From: Gonapodya prolifera JEL478
Taxonomy: Eukaryota; Monoblepharomycota; Monoblepharidomycetes; Monoblepharidales; Gonapodyaceae
DNA length: 64,000 nt
Assembly: GCA_001574975.1 (NCBI GenBank)
Contig: KQ965817.1
Span: forward strand, 155,024 to 219,023
Reading direction: 5' to 3'
Shown: positions 1 to 11,948 of the stretch, in pieces
How the letters are laid out: each line of letters opens with the position of its first letter
Position numbering within the stretch: the first letter of the stretch is position 1
Program-made: the position numbers and the translations under genes
Notes under the pieces: model-generated
What the model saw: only the letters and a program-made list of their open reading frames with translations
Told to the model about the DNA's origin: nothing
The model's database searches: none

Positions 1-1825
1 TGGTGCCGTGGGGTCCCGGGTCTTGCTCTTGCGGGTGCTTTTGCTCCGGGACGGACCGCCGCCACCTGAGGTGCTGGAGGCGTCGAGGTCGTCGCCTACA
101 GCGGAGTGAGACTCCGCAGAGGAGGATTGCGAGTGGCGACGGCGGTGGGAGCGGGAAGGCGGCGAAGGGTTCAGCGTGATGTAGGGGATGTTGGGTGCTT
201 GGGATTGGGCGAAGGGGTCTGGGTAGGTCAAGTTGTAGTCCATGCTGGCGTAAGGCGAGGGAGCACCGAGTTGGGCGAGCGAGTCGCTGTGCGAGCGGCG
301 CACACTGCGTTGGGCAAGGATGGAACCCACGTTGTACTGCCCGTCGAAGGTGTTGTTGTATGCTGGCATCGAGTTCGAAGGCTGGCTGTAGAAGCCGTGC
401 TGACCGGGAAATGTCCGCAGCTGGGGTGCGAACTGGGAGTGCTGCATCCCCATGCCCATGTTGGGAGCGCCAGCGCCACCGTTCAACATCGCCATTCCCG
501 ATGGGTCCATTGTACCCAAGATCCCACTCGACGAGTCCGACCCCGCACCTCCACCAACATCCGTCATGAGCATTCTAGCACGCTCCGCATACGCACTTCT
601 TTCATTATCGCTCATCCCGCGCCATCGCTTCAGCAGGTGCTTTTTGACCTCGGCCGGTGTTGTAATGGCGTAAGAGGACTCAACGACCGCGCGCTGTTCC
701 CCGAAGAAGAGTACATATGCGGCGGCGTAAAGGTCGCGTACCACGGGCATCATCTGGGTGAGCGCAGCGGGGTCACGACGGAGTGCCACAGCTTGGTTCG
801 ACGTTTGGGCCTGAGGGAGATGGGAGCATGTGGGACGGGTGAGCGTCAAAGGGAAAGAGTGTTTTTGCTTAGCGCGTCACACTTACCGGGGTAGGCACCA
901 TACTAAGCAAAGCGGATGTGTTGATGTGATCAAACGAAGCGCCCGCGCCCGCACGATTGCCCGATATGTCGTGGTACGATAGGGTTGATGTCACGGAGGT
1001 GGTAGGTGCGGGGGTGTGCATGCCTTGGAACGGCGCGGTGTGGAAGAAGAATGATGGTGGTGTGGCGTTGTTGGTGTGACACGGGGTCATCATGACCTCG
1101 CTGAGATGCGGGGCGCCAGTGCTAGGGAGTCCAGGACTCGGCGTAATAGCTCGCAGCTCATCGTCTACTTGGGGAACCGATGAACAGTTTTCGGTCAGGT
1201 CAGTACAGTGGCGGTGCTTGTCAACACTTCGCAATTTTCCCGACATACCTCGGGAATCCGATGTGCTTTGGCGTGAATGAGGGCGAGTTTGGCGTTGTGA
1301 TGTAGCGAATATTGGTACTTCAAGAGATTCCATCCCGGTCGGACCGCCAACGCTGGCACGTGACAGTGACCGTTGAATGCTTTGGCCAACAGCGTCCATG
1401 AGGTCCGGGCTTGCTGAGCGACTTCCGTAGGCTGTTGCAGCTGCAGCTACGAGTGCAGCGTTGTCCAGTCCGTCAGTTCCGGGGGGTGTCACCATGTTGC
1501 TAAGAAGGTATTCGAGCGGATTAGAGTCCGCCACGTGGAACTGATGGCTTGAGTCGAAGAGAGACGCGTTGAGCTGTGACGATTGGCTGTAGACGGTCGA
1601 TGCCGGGCTTGGGGGGATGGGAGTTCCGGGGATTGGCGCGGCGATGCCTTCGAGAGCGAGGATGGCAGTCTGCGCGTCGTCGAGGTCTGGTGGGCTGACG
1701 ACGAGATTGAACTTTGGGTGGGTAGCGTCCTCGGAGTTGCGAGAGAAATCCAGCGTAGCAGCGATGTCGATTGAGTTGAAGAAGTGGGAGTGCTCGTCGA
1801 AGTCTCGGAGGAGGAGTGCGGTCAT
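1..1825 (-). CDS. HMG-box protein, 3' part cut by the left window edge
   Basis: Probable DNA-binding chromatin or transcription protein. Exons run 1825-1249, 1167-887 and 810 to beyond base 1; phases match at both junctions (phase 1 and phase 0). The start is the first ATG in frame (MTALLLRDF). The first ~285 residues are Ser/Pro/Thr-rich and disordered. Around residues 313-375 is a segment YAAAYVLFFGEQRA...KRWRAMSDNERSAY that fits an HMG box of TOX type (aromatic LFF core, Trp in helix 2, basic positions). The window ends in a basic linker KSTRKSKTRDPTAP. In the paralogue at 16239-18770 the matching linker KRIKDPDAPKHPMSAF leads straight into a second HMG box, so a second box is expected just outside the left edge. 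The first intron (81 nt) keeps the frame open, so its removal is likely but not forced. Target and binding specificity are unknown. Confidence 0.75.
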
Positions 1826-3465
1826 TTCGGGCAAACTGATGAAGGGAGCTAATAAGGTTCCAAGCCAGAACGGTTCTTCAACAAGCTCCCGTGAGCAATC
1901 CCTTGTATCAACAGCACGGGGCGTTGCTTAAGAAGAGTTATTACTTGTAACTGTTGCTGGAAAAAACCTGCAGGACTCGGAATTCTGCTGAGCCGGAACC
2001 GTATACCAGATATACTCTGCAATATATTATTGTTCCGGGTGGGGGCGTGGATATAGAATCACGCGCGGACTAGCAAAATTCAAATGAATTAACTCTTGGA
2101 AGTAGTGATTAGACCTGGAAAAAGAGGCCGGTGAGTCGGTGGGCGGAAAAGGGCCTGGTGTGGCTGGCTCCAGTTTTATTAGGAGTCCGTTTTCTCTCTC
2201 CGTCGCAAAATCACAACCATCTACGCCTTGAGGTGAATCTTTTCCCCGTTGCCTATTTCTAGTCCCAAACGTAAATAACATTTGCCTGTGGCTTGTCCGC
2301 ACTATGTCCCTGAGCTGGAACCTCGGAGACCCAGGAGCCACACCTCCGAGAAACACCGGCATCCGCCGAAATTTCAGTGTTCCCAGTGCGCAAGACGAAA
2401 AGGGAGTGAGCGGGCGCAAAAGGAGTGAGGGTCGTGCACTGTCGGTGCTGTGAGGGTCCATCGGCCCCTTCCGCGGTGAGCTCACGGCCGGACTGGTGAG
2501 CATCACAACAGTAACAATGCAAAAATCACAGGTATAATACTAGTATAAACTTCGACGTATATCCAAGCTTTATATGAGAGCAGACGTCAAACACCAAAAC
2601 AGGCCGAGGGGGGTTGCCTCCGCCAGCGGGATTGGGCCGACCTTTGAAAACAAACCTGGAATCTCCTGGAATTCAAACACCGCATGCTTCATTTATCGTT
2701 TCCGCTGAAAGTGTCCCGTGGAAATTACCTGAAATATTAAATAATGGGCCTTTCTTCCTGTCCCAACTTGCACTGCCCCCCAATGGATGGAGGGCCACCT
2801 CTCCTCCACCAGGTTCCCGCAAACAATTCAACGGCGATACCAACAGCATCTGACACGTGCAAAGCTACTTGGCTATCAACTACCTTGGAAACCGTTCTCC
2901 AGGAAAATTAATACGGTTACACTGCTTGAGTACTGTCCTCACTCTGACCAAAAAACTGTTCCAAGGCCGAACCCGTTCCTGTTCCACACCCGATCGCCGA
3001 TAGCGAGCGGCGTCTACGCCAGGCAAAGCGGTCTCGGTGTAGAAGGCAGAGAAAATATGGCGCATGCACGGATGAAAAAGGGTGGGGCAATGTCCGTCGG
3101 TCCGTGTTGGTCGGTTTATTTTTTGGGCCCATTTGCCTTTCCACTGCGCCGTCACGATAGCATTGGCGTCATTAAATTGACAGCACTGAAAATTTTAGGC
3201 ATGAGTTTTAAAGGGGGTGAACGGGGTCCGAAGTAGGAATTGCATCCGGATTTCTGAAACTTCATGCCACCTACCGGAGAGGAACTTCGTGAGCAAAAAG
3301 ATGGAGACTCCAACGATCAAGGGAACACGTAACAAAATTCGAGTTGAATGGCATAGATATGGTGCGCCTCGCAATATTTACATACCAAACTGAACAATTC
3401 ATGGTCAACCCATTACCCCACTCCCTAGCTGGCTCGAGAAAAAACTGCTTGTCCGAGCTCACCAT
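1826..3465. other. Intergenic region, no gene seen
   Basis: This 1.6 kb stretch contains only short overlapping frames without domain motifs, convincing splice sites or paralogue support. It should hold the promoter of the HMG gene to its left (which starts at 1825 and reads leftwards) and the 3' flank of the relic gene that ends at 3466. Confidence 0.5.
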
Positions 3466-5053
3466 TCATGTAGAACGATGAAGTTTGCCGTAGCGGCGCT
3501 CCATTGCTGCCGAAAATACTTCCTGTCCACGGGCAATGTGAGATCCAATTGGTTCATCGTTCAACGTGGGGCGATCCACGTTTAGGGAAGTAACAACCAT
3601 TGCAACATGATTCCAATTGCCCTCGTTAACATTGATTTGGGGATAGAGAATTGTTTCAACAAGATCGGACCACAACGATCTTAAAATGTCTGCAGGATCA
3701 TATATATCGTTGATGTCGCCAATTGCCATGAAAAAAGCTGTCATGTAGCATGACAGTTTGAAGGAGTGGAAGTCTGCGGTTGGGTCCGCGAGTGCAACGT
3801 GGGTTGTGCAACCTACAGCTTCTGCAAGTTCAACAGAAGCCTCACGACGTGGGAAAGGACACGTGCCCACAAACGCCCGAGGTGTTTCTGTGAGAGTTGT
3901 CAAATTTATGTGGGTTGGATAGGTCGCGTCGATAATTGCATGCACTGGTGAAAAAAAAAAGCGCCGACCGTCATACAAGTCACACGTGTTGTGTACCAAC
4001 AGATCGAGTCCTGGGTTGTCAACGGACGTAAAAGGGTTAAGGCACCAGTCCAAGACCCAACAACATTCTCGTTCCGTCAGGGAAGAGCTCTTGAAAACTG
4101 TGAGCACGTGATTTTTCCATGGCTGCACTCGTATTGGGATTCTGCGCTGCCAGAATGGAAACACTAAAGTTCACAACAACTGGCTGAAGAATGTCATTTA
4201 ATATACCGCTATGGTGGGCGAGAGCGACCAAGCAATTTGCCGCGTTCCAGAGCATCGATCCAAGTACGAATTGGTTTTGGAGAATGCCCCCGTAACAGGC
4301 ATGACGGCAGTGACAGCACGCAGTCCTTCGAAACTTAAAAGACTGAATCGAGTCTTGTTGATGTTTTGGTGGAGTTGAAAACCTGGATTGCTTGGTGGCC
4401 ATTCGTCATTCCGTGGAAGAGGTGGAAGCATTTCCTCGGTTGCTTTCCACGGTTCAATCTGTGACCACGTATGAGTACAAAATCGTCTGCGGAATCCACA
4501 GTATAACGTGCCTCGGCCCGATGGTCTTGTATGATTCGAGCGAAATGGATAACCTCGTTTTCTGGAACTGCCCTTCGAAGGAACTTGACGGCGTGTGGTA
4601 GGCTACCTTAGGAGCTTCGCAAGATAATCAGCGCAATCTGCTGTCCCGTGAATCGAGGTTTGGTGCCGATTATATCAGCAAAAGTTGGGAAGTCCGGTTT
4701 CAACTGGTCGAGCAATCGCACAAAAAAGTTGATGCCGTGAAGTCTGAACAGGAAAATGAACACGTCGCGCAAATCCGTCGGCTTTTTGGTCCGGAGATAG
4801 GCCTCCCGAAAGCGAATTAGACATGTTCGCTGCACATCTGATTGAAGGAGCGAGACACTCTCCGCAGTGGCCAGAGGAGAGTCGGGTGAAGCCGAGCGAG
4901 GATGTCTGTCTGAAGAATCTCGCTCGTGGAGAGAAGGCGATGGGACGGTGTCGCCGTCGGAATTTAGACAAGTTGAATGAACTTCGCCGAACTTTGAAAA
5001 GTTTTCAAGTAAAAGCAGTGATAATGAAACAACATTTCTATCAACCCATGTCT
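3466..5053 (-). pseudogene. Decayed copy A of an unknown gene pair
   Basis: The family is not recognised. The longest clean stretch (4164-3466) contains WVLDWCLNPFTSVD, FKLSCYMTAFFMAIGDINDIYDP and a C-terminus NWNHVAMVVTSLNVDR. These align with the copy at 9624-11342 (WVLDRCLHPFTVAD, AIGDINDIYDP, WDHVAMMVSALNVDR). Upstream, an open frame from about 5053 reaches an in-frame TAA near 4612 and then continues in the same frame (VKFLRRAVPENEVIHF), which also matches copy B. Further frame changes lie near 4270 and near 4130-4160. One stop plus at least two shifts relative to the other copy point to a pseudogene. A very fast-evolving gene with unusual introns is the alternative. No catalytic motif is apparent; the sequence looks helical. 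Confidence 0.6.
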
Positions 5054-5299
5054 ATTTTTTGAATCTCTCGCTCTGTTGAAGTACTACCAAGCCTCAAGTC
5101 ACGTTGACGCCGACGGCCAGTACTCATTTACAAGTACTCTTTTCTGTATGCTGGGATGCTCCAACAACGCGAACGCGTACAATTCGGAGAGCTCATTACG
5201 CCTGCACAATGGGGCAAGTTTCATTTCATTTGGCTTGTGCACCCGTCGAGCACTCACGTTTTGACCACAACCTTGCGCCAGAAACAGCGTCTCCTCCCA

Positions 5300-8200
5300 A
5301 TGGCGAGCGGCATCGGCGGCGCGCTTCACGTTCCCAGTGAACAAGATAAGGCGCGCATTCTGACTGCAGCGGACGCCGCACTCTCGCGTCGCACATCGCG
5401 CGGTGTCTCGTTCAACGACACTGAACACCGGATGAATTCGGCAGAAGGAACACCCCACATGAAGACTACAGCATCTAGTAGTTCTGCAGCCCAGGCACTC
5501 GCGCAGTCGGCCAACGCATGGACACCGCATGAACAGTCGAGATACGGGACCGAACCGGCACGGTGGAAGAGCAGCAACACTACAGCAACGCCACACTCCC
5601 GTAGCAACGTACGTTTGGCTTCTACTAGCCTGGCAACAGACCGAAAGAAGACTCACAAGGTCACAATCGTGCGAGAGTACCTGATGGACTCCGCCGACTG
5701 GCAACACCGACAACCACCTCCGAAAGCACCTCACCCTGAGAGGCAACGACTCAAGGAACCACCTGGCAAGCCACCCACACTGCGGGACGCTCTCACTCCC
5801 GACCAGCCCTCACCAATCCCACTTCCAACCCTCATCCTCCCCGCACTCCCGTCCCACCCACCACGCCTGCGCCCGTCCCCACCCGCATCAGCCGCAACAG
5901 CACGGTCTCACCCGGCTGCAGACCTCAGATCCTACCTGCAGCAGTCGCGTGCCGGCTCGGCAAGCACGTCTTCGGGGAAGCGTGTCACGACACGACACAC
6001 GTCGCGGTTAGACAGTGCCACATCGCGTGTGTCGCTCGAGTCTACAAGTAGGACGGCGCAACCGAATGCCTGGGATGTTGGACCAGGAGCGGGGTTTGCA
6101 CGACCAGGAGAGCGGTTTGTCGAGCTTCCCGGAGTGATGGATGGGTTCTACCTGGTGAGTAATTGTAGCAGAGTCGAATGGAGCGGAACAAAGCGACCGG
6201 TAGGCCGAGTGGAAATCTCTACACTGGAAGGAGCTCTACCGAATGGAATTATATTCCCACGCAGAGCGTAGTACTCTGCAAGAGGTGGCTGAAGCACACG
6301 GAGCGTGTTGCTCTTGCCATAGACGAAGGTCCCGAATGACTGACCAGGAGCGGTATGAATTTCTGACACTACATCACCTTATCACACCACACCAGCTCAA
6401 CAAATCCCGGCTCACCCACCCATCCCTCCTTACCACTCTCCACCTCCCACCGCCTTCCACCTCCTCACCACACCTCACGTACGTCCTTCCCTCAGACCTC
6501 TCCCTGTTCACCTCGCTACACACCCTCACCTGTCCCGGCCACAACCTCCGTCTCGAATCGCTGAACGCCCTACCGGCTCTTCGGAGGGTAGGGTTGCCGG
6601 GGAATGCGGTCAGGGGGTTGGGGTGGTATGGGCCAGGAGGTGGGGTGAGGTGGGGAGGTGGAGGTGGCGAAGGGCAGGGACAACATGGGCACGAACAGGA
6701 GGACCAGGAGGAGTGTGATGATGGTGTGGTTGGATGGTTCAAGGGGCTGGAGGAGGTGGATTTGGGGTGGAATGAGATCGGGAAGGGGTGGGGGATTGTG
6801 GAGGATGCCGCCGGCGAACAAACGGAAGCGGTGGCTGTGGAGACGGCAAGAAGTAGTGCAAGGGAAAGGAACCCCGCCCCGCCGTCAACGGCAGCTCCGG
6901 ACGCTTCACGTATACCCTTGACACCCGCACATCCACAGCCGCCACCACCTACCGCGAACCTCGAAACACGCCCGGCGACGGTTCCACCACACCCCAACAG
7001 ACTGGACGAGACGTCCGACCCGATGACCGAACCGTCATTAGCTCAATCCGCTTCTTCAAATGCAGCCCACTCAACTGCTCCTGCTCCTCCCGCGGACCCG
7101 CCGATGGACCCCACCGCCGCGCTATGCCTCCTCGCCACCCTTCCCCGACTTCGGTCCCTCGAACTCTCACACAACCACCTGCGTGACACGCAGGTATCCC
7201 CGTGGGTTCTGGACGTGGAAGGGTGGTTACGAAGGAGGGAAGCGGAGTGGAGGCGGGCACAAGAGGGACGCCTGGGTGCGGTGGAGGACCAGGTGTGGAC
7301 GTGGAAAGGTCCCGACGAGGGAACGAAAGGGTTCAGGTATTTGGAAGTCCTGAGAGTGGACGCAAATGGGCTGACCGAGGCGTGTTTGGACGTGTTGGGG
7401 AGGTTGCCGAGGTGTGTAGTGTCTCTAAACTGCTATCTTGTGACCCTAAAACTGACTCGGTAAACTGTCGTGTTTTGAAGTTTGAAGGAACTCTACATCT
7501 CGCACAACCGAATCTCCTCACTCTTGTCACTACGGCCGTCTTCGCACCCACCACCACCTTCCTCTCCACCCTCCTCTACGCCACCGACAACATCCCCCCT
7601 CTTCAAATCTCTCACCCAACTTGACATCTCTCACAACCTCATCGACAACGTCGACGACATCATCGCTGTATCTTGGTGCACGAACCTTCATGGTGTGTGG
7701 ATTGACGGGAACAAGGCACTGGGAAGCGCGGGGGGGCGGAAGGGGGGAAAAGGTCGGTGTTGTCGCGTTCTGACAGTACGGAATTGGAGTTCTGAGGTAG
7801 TACACCCTTTGACGGTTTGGTGGCACCAGTTCCGACAAGCTCCCCGCTGTACCTCCTGCCCCGTGTGTACGGGATCTCGGTCTTGGATGAGCGGTTCCAG
7901 CACCTGCGACCGACCGCGTCTTCGGAAAGTCTCCTTCTCGGCCGAAGGACTGATTCAAAGCCTTTACAGAAACCAAACTCCAACCCCGACGTTATCCCTG
8001 GCGAGAAATACACGTGGTCGGATGTGCGAAGGGCCGTAAGGGAGGGCAGGATTGTGGGGAGGAAGGTGTTGGTGAGGCTTGCGAGGGAGTGGAGAGGAGG
8101 TGAGCGGCAAGAGGACGCAATGGCAATGAAGTTGGAGAAGAACAATAGCTCTGAGAAGGGTGGGGAACGTGTCCCGGAATCCGGGGCGGTTGAGACGCTC

Positions 8201-9155
8201 GAAGTACAGGATACTTCAAGAATGGGCTTGACCACCGAGCCAGTCACGAACGAAGATCTTGTCGAAGCAAGCCAAACTCCCCCACCAAGTACCGAAAATG
8301 AACAGAGCGCACAGGGTATATCGTACGATCCTGACCTCCGCTCTCCAACGTTCATCACGGGAGTGCACATCACCGGGGAGTTCGCCGCAGCCGGGAACCA
8401 AGTGGAGTCGGACGTAACCCCGTCAGGCGAAGCAGGAGCAGAAGCGGAAGCCGACTCCTCGGATGACAGCTGCAATGAAAGTGATCCGGACGAGTCGAAC
8501 CTCCCCCGAAATATCCAGCACACGCTTCGAGACCTACGACTTGCGCTTCAGAGACCGCAAGGGTCGTTCTGGACGTTACCGCCGGGGTCTACGAGCATGA
8601 CGCACGGTGGTCGAAACAACGGCAAGGTTGTTCAATCGACCCAAACTCACCGAAGCGCACCTGCGGTGAATCACCAAGGTCACAGTAGTCCCTCCAAGCG
8701 ATCAGCAAGGAAAGATGTGACACCCAAGAAACCGAGGGTGGCAGCAACCCGAAAGGTTGTGGATAAAGGGTTCGAGGAGCTTGATGTGATTATGCGTAAG
8801 GTGGAAGAAAGCGTGCGCGGGGCGGAGCAGTTCCTTGGTGAGTTCTTACAATGAGTCCATTCAAGATCTATACAAGTACAACTGACACCATTGACCTCAT
8901 TCATCTCTAGATCCTTTGCTCTCGGCCCTTCCACTCACATCCCGCGTCATCGACCCAACCGCCTTACTCGAGATCAAGGCCAAGATCAATGAAGTTGAGG
9001 CCCGAGCAGCCGAGCAAGCACAAGAGCCACCAACCAACAGAAGTTCTTCTGGTCAGGATGTACAAAGTGCTGAGGATGGATTCGACGGGCAAGACCCGTT
9101 TCCGAAATTCCGACCGGAAGATGATGAAGGGACCGAGGAATATATTGACGATTAA
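5300..9155 (+). CDS. Leucine-rich-repeat protein, about 1147 residues
   Basis: Likely a protein-interaction scaffold of the SDS22-like LRR type. Exons are 5300-6154, 6348-7411, 7481-7752, 7830-8837 and 8911-9155; all four junction phases agree. The first acceptor (6347) is the least certain. Residues 1-285 are Pro/Ser-rich and disordered. LRR units are visible in exon 2 (FTSLHTLTCPGHNLRLESL, FKGLEEVDLGWNEI, LPRLRSLELSHNHLRD, FRYLEVLRVDANGLTEA) and exon 3 (LKELYISHNRISSLLSL, FKSLTQLDISHNLIDNVDD, CTNLHGVWIDGNKAL). The repeats are interrupted by a Gly-rich insert and a Pro-rich insert (about 6640-7100). After the LRR block comes a conserved-looking stretch LPRVYGISVLDERF, then a charged, coiled-coil-prone C-terminus ending EEYIDD. 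Partner and location are unknown. The gene sits between two divergent relic copies of an unrelated gene. Confidence 0.75.
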
Positions 9156-9623
9156 TCCCAGTATTCGTGTATCCTAATTGCGAATTGCGGCCTGCTGAAT
9201 CCCGAATTCCAATCGGTATAAACATGAGCTCTCCGATGGACTCTTGTATTCGCGTTACCGAGAATAAGTGGGAGTCCGTGGCGATGTGGAAGAGCAGTGC
9301 TCTCGCCTCTCAGTTGGACTTCATGCGTTTGTCGCAGCTGTAATGAAGCTTCAGCTCAACGCAGCGACTTGTCAACTTATCAACCCTTTAACTAATCTTG
9401 ATACTAAATCACCTATCATTTGTAAATAGACGTTATTTTGAACAGGAAAGTATCGTGTCGTGGTTTCCTTTCCAATTTGGACGAACAGTTGTGTCACGCT
9501 GAGGTAATTTGGCAAAGGTGAGCACCCAAGTGATAGATTTTAATTTATGTTGTATCACAGTGTCACTCCTAAATCGGGCTGGTGAAATGCAAAGATCCGA
9601 TTCGACCCCCAAATTCGCCAACG
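9156..9623. other. Intergenic region between LRR gene and relic copy B
   Basis: No gene or recognisable element seen. The stretch is AT-rich compared with its neighbours and presumably contains the LRR gene terminator. Confidence 0.4.
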
Positions 9624-11342
9624 ATGAGCCATACGGCGAACGCAAGGACGCTTGAAGAAATCCTGGAGCTCATTGAGGGACGTGAGGATGGATACCGGAG
9701 AAGGATTGCAGAGTTGAATGTGTGGCCGATGCGGCAAAGCTGTCCGCCGCGTACGAGGAAGACAGCTACGAAGAGGCAGTCGGTTGCGGGAGAAACCTGC
9801 CAAGACGGGCATGGAGCGACTTAGCGAAAGACGGCCAAGACCTCAAACAGGCTATCGCACAAAAGGTCTTGCGACGGCTGTTTGCCAGCTCGTTTGGGAG
9901 GGATCTGGCATGCCACGCTTATACCAAGGTGCCAACGAGCAGATCGGTCGAATGGGCTACCATGTTTGCCCACTCCCGATCCCGCGCGAATACTTTTGGA
10001 ACCAACTTTCGACCTCCTCGAACAATAACTCGACACTGTTGCAGCCATGCTCGTCCAGCTACAAGGCGTCGCCGCAAAGCACCCGGCTGCTAGTGAAAAA
10101 CATGGACTTTCGTTCCTGTACAGATAAGGTTATGATGTTCGTTGAGCGGTTCACACATTTGCTTGGAACATGCAACATACTACGCATCGGTTATGAAAGA
10201 AGGCTGCCTACTCCATATAGTCCTGATGCAGATTGCTACTGGCGTTGAGAAAGGAGTGCTCGGCCGAGAAGTGAAGTAAGTGCTTCGATATCACAGCTTG
10301 ATCCTCCAACCTCGTTGCAAAATGTCGACCAGAGGACAATGAAGGGTGGAAGTTCCTTCGACGTGCAGTACGAGAAAACGAAGCAGCCCAGTTCGATCAA
10401 ATTATACAAGAAAATATATTCTACTCAAACGTTGTCTCAGATTGAACCGTGGATGGCAACCGAGGAAATGCTTCCACCTCTTGCACCAAATCATAAAAGG
10501 CCACCAAGCGATCATGGTTTTCCGCTCAGCCAAAACTTCAACGAGTAATTCAAAGTGGCTCGAATGAGGCTACTGAGCTTCGACGGATTCCGTGCTGCCG
10601 TTGCTGTCACGCCCGTTTCGGAGGACGTTCTCCAACATCAGCCTGGATCAAACGTGCGCCACCTCCTCGAAAACGCAGCTAATTGCTTGATCGCATTAGT
10701 GAAGCACAGTGGTATATCGAAAGATGTACTTCTACCGGCGATTGTGAACTTTGGCGTCAAGATTTTGTGCGACAATCGCAAGCTCAGCACATTAAGACGC
10801 CTCGCGCTCATCGTTTTCCAGAGCTCTTTCCTGACGGAGCAAGAGCGTTGTTGGGTTTTGGACAGGTGTCTCCACCCTTTTACGGTTGCGGATGCAAGAA
10901 GTGAGCTGTCCCCACACAATTTGTGGGACCTGTGCGATGGTCGCACCACGTATTCTCCGTTGCACGCAATTATTACCGCAATATTCCCAAACCGCGCAAA
11001 TATGGCAACTCTGGCACAAACGTTTCGGACGTTTTTGGACACGTCACCGCTCACACGTCGCAAAGCTTCTGGTGTTCTTGCAGATGCCATTGGCTGTTCA
11101 ACCCACATTGCAATCGCCATCCCATCGGCAACCTTCCACTCCTTTGAACTTTCGTGTTACAAGTCGGCCTTTTTTACGGCAATCGGTGACATCAACGACA
11201 TTTATGATCCTGCCTACACTTCAACATCGTTGTGGCCCAAAGTCGTTGAGAATATTCTCTTTCCCTATATCATCGTAAGTATTGGGATCATGTTGCGATG
11301 ATGGTTTCTGCCTTGAACGTGGATCGTCGCACATGTAAATAA
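9624..11342 (+). pseudogene. Decayed copy B of an unknown gene pair
   Basis: Same unknown family as copy A (3466-5053), in opposite orientation. A coiled-coil-like N-terminus starting at the ATG at 9624 (MSHTANARTLEEILELIEG) runs into a frame change near 9720, where VADAAKLSAAYEEDSYEEAV continues in another frame. Homology to copy A begins at KFLRRAVRENEAAQF (about 10350) and spans about 1 kb. The best frame is 10555-11301 (LLSFDGFRAAVAV, WVLDRCLHPF, AIGDINDIYDP). The tail WDHVAMMVSALNVDR sits in a different frame after about 11275, where copy A reads through without a break. The lesions differ from those in copy A, so the two copies decayed independently after duplication. Function unknown. 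Confidence 0.6.
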
Positions 11343-11948
11343 TAGATCAATAAATTGCGTCTTACTCCAGTGGATAGGGGTCATTTGTTACCAGCAATGG
11401 AGCAGCGCTATAGCTAAATTACAATTGTAATGCTCTGCATGATTGGTCCCTTGGACATATTAGACACACTTCATTTGGACTCGCCGGAGAGCTCAGACTC
11501 GTTGGGGAGTTGAGTTGTATAACTAATATGAATTGACAGTTTCTGCATTTGGTGGCGCACTGTGCGCCGTTTGAATCGAATTAAATTTGTCTCATCTCAA
11601 CCTTATTTGCAGCACTGAATCACCACCACTTGACTCATCGATGGGCCACAAAATATATCACCGAACTTAACCCTCTAAACAGACGGCGTTAAAGCTCTGG
11701 GCAACGGCCGCGGTCAACGAGCGCGAGCAGCACATCTAATGCCACGACATCAATCGCCCAGCATCATCAGGAGTTGCCTTGTATTTTGATTATTCGTATT
11801 CTCTATGATGAGGACGACGAAGGCCGGGCAAAACGAACACCATTGCGTGATTCATGTATTGCAAATGGTGTCGCACTGCATACCAAATTCCCATTTTTCG
11901 AAAAAAAACTACTTCAAATTCCAACATCACAAACCAATCTTCCGGCTC
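11343..11948. other. Intergenic region, AT-rich, no gene seen
   Basis: About 600 bases lying 3' of both neighbours: relic copy B ends on the plus strand and the PB1/UBA gene ends on the minus strand. Short frames only; nothing supported. Confidence 0.4.

Noticed and set aside
3000-3240. Overlapping frames near 2.8-3.2 kb as a small gene
   Set aside because: Frames on both strands are short and without motifs; no splice or codon support.
6374-6997. 207-codon minus-strand frame rich in Pro/Ser/Ser-Thr
   Set aside because: It is the antisense of the G-rich insert in the LRR gene; the plus strand has LRR motifs and fitting introns.
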